Shown here in pieces: positions 27,905 to 35,541 of a stretch of DNA of 35,560 nucleotides. Both the position numbers and the translations under genes were made by a program. A model generated the notes under the pieces. The model saw nothing but the letters and a program-made list of their open reading frames with translations. It was not told where the DNA came from and ran no database searches. The DNA is from Candidatus Paceibacterota bacterium. GTDB taxonomy: Bacteria > Patescibacteriota > Minisyncoccia > Minisyncoccales > RBG-13-42-11. The stretch is from assembly GCA_016782605.1 (NCBI GenBank), contig JADHYE010000005.1:1-35560 (forward strand), written 5' to 3'. Positions within the stretch are counted from its first letter, which is position 1. Each line of letters opens with the position of its first letter.

Positions 27905-27959
27905 GGCGAAGAAGATGAAATCTTCTTCTTCACCTTCGCTTCCATAAATGGAAGCTCGG
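27905..27959 (+). repeat. Double-hairpin element family (d), third copy
   Basis: 55 bases: GGCGAAGA, hairpin GAAGAAGAT-GAA-ATCTTCTTC, TTCACCTTCG, GCTTCCAT-AA-ATGGAAGC, CTCGG. Hairpin 1 has different bases from the tandem copies on both arms, with pairing kept. The aspS ATG follows one base later. Confidence 0.9.
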
Positions 27960-27960
27960 T

Positions 27961-29361
27961 ATGCAAAGAACTTTAAACGCAGAAACAGCTAAATACGTCG
28001 GCAAGAAAGTAAAAGTTGCAGGCTGGGTACAAACCATTAGGTCTCATGGTAAGATTATCTTTTTTGATTTAAGAGATAAGTCTGGAATTTTGCAATTGGT
28101 TTTTAGCCCTAAGGATGAATCGCTTTATAAAACAATACACAAAATAAGACCAGAGTGGGTGATCGGAGCTGAAGGGATTATTGCAGAAAGACCGAAGGGA
28201 ATGGTAAATCCTAAAATCACAACTGGAAAAGTAGAGCTACATCCTGAAAATTTAGAAATTTTCTCTGAAGCAAAAACTTTACCCTTTCCCATTGATACCG
28301 ATGGTTATGAAATCAATGAAGAAATGAGAATGAAATACCGTTACCTTGATTTACGGAGAGAACGAATGAAGAAAAATCTTATTTTGCGACACAAACTTGT
28401 AAAATTTATTAGGGATTTCATGGGCGACAAAGGGTTTATTGAAATAGAAACCCCTCTCCTCACCAAAACAACTCCCGAAGGAGCGCGGGACTATATTGTG
28501 CCTTCCAGGCTATATCCAGGTAAATTCTATGCTTTACCTCAATCGCCCCAACAATATAAAGAATTATTAATGGTAGGTGGTATAGAAAAATATTTTCAAA
28601 TCGCCAGGGCAATCCGCGATGAAGACCCCAGAGCTGACAGACAACCTGAACATACTCAGTGGGATTTTGAAATGTCGTTTGTTGAACAGGAAGATATTAT
28701 GAAAGTTTTAGAAGAAGGCATTATTAAGCTTACAAAATATCTGGAACCGATGACCGGAAAAAAATTATTAGCCGAGCCCTTGCCAAGAATAAACTATCAC
28801 GAATCAATGAAGAAATATGGCACCGATAAACCAGATATTAGACCTGAACCAAAAGATCCTAACGTTTTAGCTTTTGCCTGGATTATCAATTTTCCACTAC
28901 TGGAATGGAACAAAGAGGAAAATCGTTGGGATCCAATACATCATATGTTTGTGATGCCGAAAGCCGGATATGAAAATCTACTAGACACCGATCCTGGCAA
29001 GGTAATTAGTACACAATTTGACCTTGTTTGTAATGGCTATGAAATTTGTAGTGGAAGTATTCGAATTAATCAACGCAAACTTCAGGAAAAAGTAATGCAA
29101 ATTATCGGTTTAGATATTAAAAAAGCAAAACAACAATTCGGTCATCTGTTGGAAGCATTAGAGTTGGGCGCACCACCTCATGGCGGAGCTGCCCCCGGTA
29201 TCGATCGTTTGGCTATGTTATATGCTGGAGAATCAAATATTAGAGAAGTGACAGCTTTTTCAAAAACAGGAGATGCGCGAGATTTAATGATGAACTCTCC
29301 CAGCGAAGCTGACAGTAAACAATTGAAAGAACTTCATATAGAAGTAAAAAAGAAAAAATAA
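27961..29361 (+). CDS. aspS: Aspartyl-tRNA synthetase, compact (no GAD insertion)
   Basis: Charges tRNA with aspartate; class II synthetase, cytoplasmic. 466 residues versus about 590 for the usual bacterial enzyme. OB-fold anticodon domain 1-110; motif 2 region FYALPQSPQQYKELLM and FRDEDPRADRQPEHTQ-like stretch (seen as AIRDEDPRADRQPEHTQ); bacterial-type GAPPHGGAAPGIDR motif 3 near the C-terminus. After YGTDKPDIRPEPKD the sequence goes directly to FAWIINFPLLEW, so the GAD insertion domain normally located there is absent. Whether it also charges tRNA-Asn cannot be told. It begins one base after a family (d) repeat; dacA-like gene overlaps its end by one base. Confidence 0.95.
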   Translation: MQRTLNAETAKYVGKKVKVAGWVQTIRSHGKIIFFDLRDKSGILQLVFSPKDESLYKTIHKIRPEWVIGAEGIIAERPKGMVNPKITTGKVELHPENLEIFSEAKTLPFPIDTDGYEINEEMRMKYRYLDLRRERMKKNLILRHKLVKFIRDFMGDKGFIEIETPLLTKTTPEGARDYIVPSRLYPGKFYALPQSPQQYKELLMVGGIEKYFQIARAIRDEDPRADRQPEHTQWDFEMSFVEQEDIMKVLEEGIIKLTKYLEPMTGKKLLAEPLPRINYHESMKKYGTDKPDIRPEPKDPNVLAFAWIINFPLLEWNKEENRWDPIHHMFVMPKAGYENLLDTDPGKVISTQFDLVCNGYEICSGSIRINQRKLQEKVMQIIGLDIKKAKQQFGHLLEALELGAPPHGGAAPGIDRLAMLYAGESNIREVTAFSKTGDARDLMMNSPSEADSKQLKELHIEVKKKK

Positions 29362-30326
29362 TGTCAAAAAAAACAAAGATATTCTTAATTTCTTTAATAT
29401 TGAGCTTGCCCATTTTCTGGGGAACGAACGTTTTGGAAAAAAGCCTGACCGATTTTTTCTTTTGGCATCAAGTAAGCAATAATCCAAAGATTTTTGCCGC
29501 GCAAATCGCTTTTGAAGAAAGGTTAATGGAAATGAAGCCGATCAGGAACAAAACGATAGCCGTTTTTGAAACAGAAGCAAAGTCAGCAATTTCAGTCTTG
29601 GTTGAGAAAGAAAGGGTGCTGTTTGATAAATCACCAGATGAAAAGCTGCCGATTGCCAGTCTAACAAAATTAATGACAGCTTTGGTCGTTTTGGAAAACT
29701 ACGACCTATCAAAAGAAATTACCATTTCCAAGGAAGCTGCCAATCAGAACGGAAGCATTCCAAAATTGCAAGAAGGAAAAAGTTTTCCGACAGAATATTT
29801 GCTTTATCCTTTATTGATGGAATCAAGCAATATAGCGGCTTTTGCCTTGGCTAACGATTATGACGGAATAACAGGAAAAGAGTTTACAGAACTGATGAAT
29901 AATAAAGCGAAAGAAATAGGGATGAACGATACTTTTTTTGATAATCCAAGCGGCCTTGATCCTGAAGAATCCAGCACGGAAATGAATTATTCAACTACTA
30001 ATGATTTAGTTAAACTTGTTAAAAGATTACTGGAAAAGCCATTAGTCTGGCAGATACTTTCTACCCCCCGATATTCTTTGTACGGACCGGAACTGATAAA
30101 TACCAACAGATTCTTAATGGACGATTCCAATATCTGGCAGAACAGGATAATCGGCGGCAAAACAGGATATACGGAAAAAGCAGGAGGCTGTTTGCTTATG
30201 GTTATGGAATCGCCGAGAGGCCAGGGAACTTTAATTAATATAATCTTGGGTGCCAGGGGAACAGAAGACAGATTCGGTGAAATGGAAAAACTGGTTGACT
30301 GGCTTAACCAAGCATATAAATGGTAA
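29361..30326 (+). CDS. dacA: D-alanyl-D-alanine carboxypeptidase (PBP5-like, S11)
   Basis: 321 residues. Trims the terminal D-Ala from peptidoglycan stem peptides. N-terminal hydrophobic signal or anchor (KIFLISLILSLPIFW). Active-site motifs: SLTK with Ser100-Lys103, SSN at 155-157, KTG at 267-269, spaced as in S11 penicillin-binding proteins. The mraY start follows 4 bases after its stop, and the ATG overlaps the aspS stop. The region from here to murG is a wall-synthesis cluster. It lacks the usual extra C-terminal domain of PBP5. Exact position in the S11 family is uncertain. Confidence 0.9.
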   Translation: MSKKTKIFLISLILSLPIFWGTNVLEKSLTDFFFWHQVSNNPKIFAAQIAFEERLMEMKPIRNKTIAVFETEAKSAISVLVEKERVLFDKSPDEKLPIASLTKLMTALVVLENYDLSKEITISKEAANQNGSIPKLQEGKSFPTEYLLYPLLMESSNIAAFALANDYDGITGKEFTELMNNKAKEIGMNDTFFDNPSGLDPEESSTEMNYSTTNDLVKLVKRLLEKPLVWQILSTPRYSLYGPELINTNRFLMDDSNIWQNRIIGGKTGYTEKAGGCLLMVMESPRGQGTLINIILGARGTEDRFGEMEKLVDWLNQAYKW

Positions 30327-30330
30327 TCAT

Positions 30331-31398
30331 ATGTATTTGCCTGAAGCAGCCATAGACGCCATTAAAATATTCACTCTGGGAGCATTCAGCTTTATCGTTG
30401 CTTTTTTATTTACTCCTTTTGTCACCAAGCTTTTGTACAAGTACAAGCTCTGGAGAAAAGAAGTAAGACAGAAAGCGATTGACGGAGGAGATGTAACTGT
30501 TTTCCAAAAATTCCACACAGAAGGGGAGACGAATGTTCCGAGAGCAGGAGGCATCTTAATCTGGGGCACTGTGGTAATAACCATCTTTTTTTTCTGGTTA
30601 GTTTCGCAATTCACTGATATCTGGTGGATAGAGAAGCTTAACTTTCTAAGCAGAAACCAGACCTGGCTGCCGCTTTTTACCCTGGTAGCTGCTTCTTTGC
30701 TGGGCTTAACAGACGACCTTATGCAGGTTTTCGGCAAGGGCAAATACATTGCCGGAGGAGTAAGTTTAAAAAAAAGGCTTTTTATCGTCGCTTTGATCGG
30801 TTTGGCTGGCGCTTTGTGGTTTTATTTCAAACTGGACTGGACAACCATCCACATTCCGGGACTGGGTAATCTGGGAATTGACGGCTGGTATATTCCAGTT
30901 TTTGTCCTAGTAATGCTGGCTGTCTATTCCGGAGGAGTAATTGACGGATTGGACGGTTTGGCTGCCGGTTCCTTTGTCTTTATTTTTGCTGCTTTTGCCG
31001 GCATTTCCTTGTTTACAGGGCAAATTGACATTGCTGCTTTCTGCGCAGTCATTTTAGGGGCTTTGCTTGCTTTTTTATGGTTCAACATCCCTCCTGCCAG
31101 GTTTTACATGGGAGAAACAGGCATGATGGGGCTTTGCGCTGTTCTAACTGTAGTTGCTTTTTTGACTGACTCTGTTTTTGTTCTGCCGATCATTGCTTTC
31201 TTGCTGGTTATGGAATCAGCCTCTGTTATCCTGCAGCTTCTTTCCAAGAAATTCAGACATAAAAAGATATTTTTGTCTTCGCCCATTCACCATCATTTTG
31301 AAGCTAAAGGCTGGCCCCACTACAAGGTAACCATGCGATTCTGGATTATCGGGGTGGTGGCAGCCATTGTCGGTATGACCATTAGATTATTAGGATAA
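30331..31398 (+). CDS. mraY: Phospho-N-acetylmuramoyl-pentapeptide transferase
   Basis: Transfers phospho-MurNAc-pentapeptide to undecaprenyl phosphate, giving lipid I; polytopic membrane enzyme of about 355 residues. Motifs: GLTDDLMQVFGKG (first catalytic acidic pair), VIDGLDGLAAG, FYMGETGMMGL, and the MraY-specific SPIHHHFEAKGWPH near the C-terminus. About ten helices. Start ATG 30331, 4 bases after the previous gene; an upstream start at 30250 would overlap that gene extensively. The FYMGETG motif deviates from the more common GDTGS form. Secure. Confidence 0.95.
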   Translation: MYLPEAAIDAIKIFTLGAFSFIVAFLFTPFVTKLLYKYKLWRKEVRQKAIDGGDVTVFQKFHTEGETNVPRAGGILIWGTVVITIFFFWLVSQFTDIWWIEKLNFLSRNQTWLPLFTLVAASLLGLTDDLMQVFGKGKYIAGGVSLKKRLFIVALIGLAGALWFYFKLDWTTIHIPGLGNLGIDGWYIPVFVLVMLAVYSGGVIDGLDGLAAGSFVFIFAAFAGISLFTGQIDIAAFCAVILGALLAFLWFNIPPARFYMGETGMMGLCAVLTVVAFLTDSVFVLPIIAFLLVMESASVILQLLSKKFRHKKIFLSSPIHHHFEAKGWPHYKVTMRFWIIGVVAAIVGMTIRLLG

Positions 31399-31402
31399 AT
31401 GA

Positions 31403-31535
31403 ACCCCGTTAGAAGTCCTGGGCAGAAAAAATTTAGATTAAATTTTTTTCTGCTTGTAAATAACGGGGTGTAATTAAAAACAGAAGTTTGTCTGAAATCA
31501 GCCGAAAACTGTATAAGACGAACTTCTAACGGGGT
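31403..31535 (+). repeat. Palindromic element family (a) between mraY and murL
   Basis: ACCCCGTTAGAAGT at 31403-31416 and its perfect reverse complement ACTTCTAACGGGGT at 31522-31535. Inside are a partial arm TAACGGGGT (31461-31469), a hairpin GCAGAAAAAATTT/ATTTTTTTCTGC (31422-31453) and an alternative pairing GAAGTTTGTC (31483-31492) with GACGAACTTC (31517-31526). The right arm ends in the GTG start of murL. Confidence 0.85.
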
Positions 31536-32778
31536 GAAACTTCAACAATTAAGGAAAAAATATCCGAGGTTTGTTTTTGAAAAATATTCCTACAGAATCT
31601 CTGGAAATAATTTAGAGGTTTTTTTTGATTTTAAGATTGAACCTGATATTTCTTTTCAACCGAAAATTATTATTAAAAACATTCAAGGAAAAGTTAATAA
31701 TCTGGAAAACCTAATTTTTCATTTAGGATTAATGGAAATTCCCACTTATTGGAAAGCGACTTGTTCACCAGAAATCATTATCAGGGCTGGATTCCTAAAT
31801 AGAGAACAGATCAGCTGGTGGAAAAGCTTGATTATCAAAGGCATGGGCCAGTTCTTTTTTGAAAATAAAATTGATTGGCGGTCTAAGAATTTTTTGAAGA
31901 TTAGGTGCGAGAGTAACAATAAATACAAAGTATTTAACGGAAAATTAAAAAACAGGTATTTGGTGCCTTTTTCCGGAGGCAGGGATTCAATCGTTACGAT
32001 TGAGCTTTTAAAGAAGAAATCAAAAACAGCTTTGTTCTTGGTAAACCCAAACGAGCAGATTAAAAAATCAGCCAAGGTAACAAAGATTAAAAAACAAATC
32101 ATTGTACAGCGCGTTATCGATAAAAAGCTTTTAGCTTTAAATAAAAAAGGATGTTTGAACGGACACACTCCTTTTACTGCGCTTTTGTCGTTTCTGAGCG
32201 TTTTTTGCGCTGTTCTGTTTGATTACAAAAATGTTGTTTTTTCAAACGAAAAAAGCGCGAATGAAGGAAATGTAAAGTATTTGGGCAGAATAATAAACCA
32301 CCAGTGGGCAAAAAGTTCTGAGTTTGAAATAATTTTTAAGAAATACTGTAAAAAATATTTAGCGAGAAATATAAATTACTCCAGTTTTTTGAGAAAATAT
32401 ACTGAGTTGGAAATATCCAAAAAACTAATTAACTTTCCTCAATATTTTCCTGTTTTTTCCAGCTGCAATAGTAGTATGCGTATGGGCGCTAAGCAGGTGA
32501 GGTGGTGCGGCAACTGTCCAAAATGTTTATTCGTTTATTTGACCTTGTATCCTTTTTTAAATAAGAAACAATTGCTTTTGATTTTTAGAAAAGACATTTT
32601 CCAAAATAAAAAATTACTGCCTGTTATGAAAGCTTTAATGGGACAGGGGAAAGCAAAGCCTTTTGAATGTGTAGGCACTAGAAAAGAAAGCTTAGATGCT
32701 TTAAAATTAAGCTTAGAGAAAAAGGAAAAAAACAAAGCTCCTTATCTATTGACAAAAGTAAAAAAGATGGTATATTAA
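31534..32778 (+). CDS. murL: MurL-like UDP-MurNAc-L-Ala-L-Glu epimerase
   Basis: 414 residues. ATP-pyrophosphatase-type loop PFSGGRDS (SGGRDS at 147-152) and a zinc/cysteine motif WCGNCPKC at 324-331 are the features of the MurL family, which epimerises the L-Glu of UDP-MurNAc-L-Ala-L-Glu to D-Glu. In Xanthomonas MurL works with MurD2, a MurD that adds L-Glu; here a MurD gene lies 417 bases downstream. Start: GTG at 31534, made by the last bases of a palindromic element; no ATG occurs in frame between the preceding stop (31471-31473) and it. The start is therefore somewhat uncertain. The sequence is a good match to the family by motif, but activity is inferred. Confidence 0.75.
   Translation: MKLQQLRKKYPRFVFEKYSYRISGNNLEVFFDFKIEPDISFQPKIIIKNIQGKVNNLENLIFHLGLMEIPTYWKATCSPEIIIRAGFLNREQISWWKSLIIKGMGQFFFENKIDWRSKNFLKIRCESNNKYKVFNGKLKNRYLVPFSGGRDSIVTIELLKKKSKTALFLVNPNEQIKKSAKVTKIKKQIIVQRVIDKKLLALNKKGCLNGHTPFTALLSFLSVFCAVLFDYKNVVFSNEKSANEGNVKYLGRIINHQWAKSSEFEIIFKKYCKKYLARNINYSSFLRKYTELEISKKLINFPQYFPVFSSCNSSMRMGAKQVRWCGNCPKCLFVYLTLYPFLNKKQLLLIFRKDIFQNKKLLPVMKALMGQGKAKPFECVGTRKESLDALKLSLEKKEKNKAPYLLTKVKKMVY
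32749..32776 (+). promoter_or_regulatory. Promoter at the end of murL
   Basis: TTGACA at 32749-32754, a 16-base spacer, TATATT at 32771-32776, all within the last codons of murL. It feeds the small membrane protein gene at 32799. Confidence 0.65.
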
Positions 32779-32798
32779 ACGAAAAGGAGGTGATTTAA

Positions 32799-33023
32799 GT
32801 GAAAAAAATTACGTTAGTTCCTTCCCTAAGCATTATTGTGGCCAGCTATCTATGGGCAATCGTCGTGTTTATTAACCAAAAAGACTTGCCAACAATGGGA
32901 TGCTATGGTTCATCCTGCTTCCCGGCACATACACCTTCGTGGCTAGTGGGAATAATAATAATTCTCGCTGGCACTCTTGCAGCCGGCATAATAATACTCA
33001 TATCCTCCAAGCAGGAAAAATAA
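32799..33023 (+). CDS. Small two-helix membrane protein with strong ribosome site
   Basis: 74 residues from a GTG start. Two hydrophobic segments (about 7-25 and 48-68) separated by an outside loop with two cysteines (MGCYGSSCFPAHTPSW), which may form a disulfide. AAGGAGGTGATTTA upstream is nearly a full complement to the 16S 3' end, unusual in this window. Own promoter at 32749. No family recognised. The strong expression signals in the middle of a wall-synthesis cluster suggest an abundant envelope peptide. Function unknown. Confidence 0.65.
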   Translation: MKKITLVPSLSIIVASYLWAIVVFINQKDLPTMGCYGSSCFPAHTPSWLVGIIIILAGTLAAGIIILISSKQEK

Positions 33024-33037
33024 AACCAGCAACCGAC

Positions 33038-33123
33038 ATGGGAGCAAAGCAGCACGCAATCAGTGACCAGATTGCGACAAGCTTTTTACCACATCGCCCC
33101 CACTTGCTGCTTTGCGCCCTCCC
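33038..33123 (+). other. Structured G+C-rich element between small gene and murD
   Basis: GCAAAGCAGC at 33044-33053 pairs with GCTGCTTTGC at 33106-33115; inside, CGCAATC (33055-33061) pairs with GATTGCG (33070-33076). Flanking GGGAG and CCCTCCC may extend the outer stem. It does not resemble the other palindromes. It could be a 3' mRNA structure or a small RNA end; no promoter of its own was found. Confidence 0.45.
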
Positions 33124-33124
33124 T

Positions 33125-33156
33125 AACCTCTTGTACCCGTACAGGAGGTTCTTTTA
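33125..33156 (+). terminator. Terminator before murD
   Basis: AACCTC-TTGTAC-CC-GTACAG-GAGGTT (12 bp with one wobble pair), followed by TCTTTTATTTT. It ends the transcript of the small membrane protein. Confidence 0.8.
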
Positions 33157-33194
33157 TTTTAAAAAGCTCAAATATATGGTATTTTTAAGATAAT

Positions 33195-34448
33195 ATGGTA
33201 TTAAACGAATTTAAAAACAAGCGTATTCTTATTCTCGGGTTCGGCAAAGAGGGGAAAGACGCTTTTTTATTTTTCAGGAAGATGTTTCCAAGCAAAGTCA
33301 TGGGAATAGCAGATAAAAATCAAATTAAAGTTAAAGCTAAAAGAATCAAAAAGCATTTCGGCAAAAACTATCTTAAATCGTTAAAGAAGTATGATATCGT
33401 AATCAAGTCTCCAGGCATTCCTTTTAAGATATTGCCAAAGTCAGAAATAAAAAAGATTGTTACGCAGACTGATATCTTCTTTAATAATTGCAAAGGCAAG
33501 ATTGTCGGAATTACCGGCACTAAAGGAAAAAGTACTACTGCTTCCTTAATTTTCCAGATATTGAAGAAAGCAGGATTAAAAGTCCATTTGGTCGGCAATA
33601 TTGGAAAACCTATTCTCAATCTTTTATCTTCAACTACTAATAAAGATATCTATGTTTACGAACTCTCCAGTCATCAACTGTACAATCTTAAAAAATCTCC
33701 CCAAGTTGCCGTGTTTCTGAATATTTACCCGGAACACTTGGATTATTACCGCAGCTTCAAAGAATATGCTTTGGCCAAAGCAAATATTGCCCGTTACCAA
33801 AAAAAAGAAGATTTCTTGATTTTTAATTCCCAGGACAAAATAATCAAAGCAATCGCTAAAAAATCTAAAGCTAAGAAAATTCCGATCAAGGGAAAATATT
33901 ACGAACTGAATAAAGCTGCAGCTAAAGCAGCGGCTAAAGTTTTCAAGATTAAAGAAAAAATCATTGAAAAAGCGATTAAAGAATTCAAACCTCTGCCTCA
34001 TAGATTAGAATTAGTAGGAACTTATAAAGGAATTACTTTTTACAACGACGCTTTAGCCACTATACCTGAAGCAACCATAGCCGCCATGGATACTTTGGGA
34101 AAAAGAGTGGAAACGATAATGCTTGGCGGGTTTGACAGAAAGATTGATTTCAAAAAGTTAGCTGAAAAAGTTTTAAAAAACGGAGTAAGAACAGTTATCC
34201 TGTTTCCGACAACAGGACAAAAGATCTGGAAAGAGATTGTGCGACAAGCAAAAAAAGAAAGGCCGAATCATTTTTTCGCAAATAATATGGAAAGGGCAGT
34301 TAAAGTGGCATATCAATATACCGGTGAAAACAATATTTGCCTTCTTTCAACTGCTTCTTCCAGTTTCAGCATTTTCAAAGACTACGAAGAAAAGGGGAAT
34401 CTGTTTAAAAAATACGTAAGGAAATATGGTACTGGAAAAAAGATCTAA
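33195..34448 (+). CDS. murD: UDP-MurNAc-L-Ala--glutamate ligase (MurD, possibly MurD2 type)
   Basis: 417 residues. Rossmann N-terminal domain (ILILGFGKEGKDAF), ATP loop GTKGKSTT at 108-115, ELSSHQLYNL and LNIYPEHLDYYRSF (metal and substrate site), PLPHRLELVG and FYNDALATIPEATIAA in the C-terminal part. Mur ligase adding glutamate to UDP-MurNAc-Ala. With MurL nearby, the enzyme may use L-Glu (MurD2) rather than D-Glu; no MurI glutamate racemase is in the window. The substrate stereochemistry is inferred from the neighbour only. ftsW starts 23 bases before its stop, so translation is coupled. Confidence 0.88.
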   Translation: MVLNEFKNKRILILGFGKEGKDAFLFFRKMFPSKVMGIADKNQIKVKAKRIKKHFGKNYLKSLKKYDIVIKSPGIPFKILPKSEIKKIVTQTDIFFNNCKGKIVGITGTKGKSTTASLIFQILKKAGLKVHLVGNIGKPILNLLSSTTNKDIYVYELSSHQLYNLKKSPQVAVFLNIYPEHLDYYRSFKEYALAKANIARYQKKEDFLIFNSQDKIIKAIAKKSKAKKIPIKGKYYELNKAAAKAAAKVFKIKEKIIEKAIKEFKPLPHRLELVGTYKGITFYNDALATIPEATIAAMDTLGKRVETIMLGGFDRKIDFKKLAEKVLKNGVRTVILFPTTGQKIWKEIVRQAKKERPNHFFANNMERAVKVAYQYTGENNICLLSTASSSFSIFKDYEEKGNLFKKYVRKYGTGKKI

Positions 34449-35541
34449 CCGTCCCGATTATGTCCTTTTGGGAGCAATAGGATTTTTGCTGGCTTTTGGC
34501 ATGGTTATTCTGGCCAGCGTTTCCGCTCCCTACTCACAAGAGAAATTCGGCAATACTTTCGGCTTTTTACAGCATCAGATTATTTTCGGCTTGATTCCGG
34601 GATTAATCTTGGCTTTCTTTTTCTATAAGATTAAACTTTCTCTTTTGAAAAAATGGGCTCCTTTGCTTCTTTTTGGAAGTTTGGCTTTGGTGATTATGGT
34701 TTTTATTCCTGGAATAGGCCTGAAGATAGAAGGAGCAGCCAGATGGCTAAGTTTGGGACCAATAGCTTTCCAGCCCTCTGAAATCCTAAAACTGACCTTT
34801 ATCCTTTATCTGGCTGCCTGGCTGGCCAGCAAAGTACCCTCACAAAGCAAAGGTGAAAAGAAAATCAGCCAGACTTTCATTGTTTTTCTCATTATCTTTA
34901 GCATCGTTGCTTTAGCCCTGGTTTTTCAGCCGGATATCAGCACTTTGGCAGTCATATTTATCGTCGTTGCCATAATGTATTTTTCCGCCAATACTCCTTT
35001 TATCCAAAGCATTTTTACCATGACATTAGGAATAACTGCTATTTTCATTTTAGCTAAAATAGCTCCTTATCGGGCTAACCGGCTTTTGGTATTCTTTAAT
35101 CCGGAAATAGACCCGATGGGAATAGGCTATCAGTTAAAGCAGTCATTGATTGCCATTGGTTCTGGAGGAATTTCTGGAGCTGGCTTGGGCATGGGCATAC
35201 AGAAGTTCGGATTCATTCCCCAGCCATTTTCAGATTCGGTTTTTGCTGTTTTTTCCGAAGAAACAGGCTTTATCGGCGGCTTTGTTTTAATCCTGCTTTT
35301 TTTGATATTTTTGTGGAGAGGGTTTAAAATAGCTAAAGACAGCAAAGACAGGTTTTTGCAGCTAAGCGCTGTAGGTATCACTTCCTGGATTGTTGTCCAG
35401 GCATTCATTAATATCGGAGCAATGATAGGCCTTCTGCCCTTGACCGGAATTCCTTTGCCTTTTATCAGCTATGGAGGCTCAGCTCTGATCATGGTTTTGA
35501 TTGCTTCAGGCATACTGTTAAATATATCTAAAAATACATGA
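34426..35541 (+). CDS. ftsW: FtsW/RodA/SpoVE family peptidoglycan polymerase
   Basis: 371 residues, about ten transmembrane helices. Motifs: GAARWLSLGPIAFQPSEILKL (RWI-x-LG and Q-P-S-E-x-x-K pattern), LVFQPDISTLAVI with catalytic-site Asp, GLLPLTGIPLPFISYGGSA near the C-terminus. SEDS glycosyltransferases polymerise lipid II with a class B PBP partner. FtsW rather than RodA is favoured because of the murD-ftsW-murG gene order. Overlaps murD by 23 bases and murG by 4. Secure as SEDS. Confidence 0.93.
   Translation: MVLEKRSNRPDYVLLGAIGFLLAFGMVILASVSAPYSQEKFGNTFGFLQHQIIFGLIPGLILAFFFYKIKLSLLKKWAPLLLFGSLALVIMVFIPGIGLKIEGAARWLSLGPIAFQPSEILKLTFILYLAAWLASKVPSQSKGEKKISQTFIVFLIIFSIVALALVFQPDISTLAVIFIVVAIMYFSANTPFIQSIFTMTLGITAIFILAKIAPYRANRLLVFFNPEIDPMGIGYQLKQSLIAIGSGGISGAGLGMGIQKFGFIPQPFSDSVFAVFSEETGFIGGFVLILLFLIFLWRGFKIAKDSKDRFLQLSAVGITSWIVVQAFINIGAMIGLLPLTGIPLPFISYGGSALIMVLIASGILLNISKNT

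Noticed and set aside
32900-33193. Plus-strand frame of 97 codons overlapping the small membrane protein
   Set aside because: It overlaps a better-supported gene and runs through the structured element and terminator.
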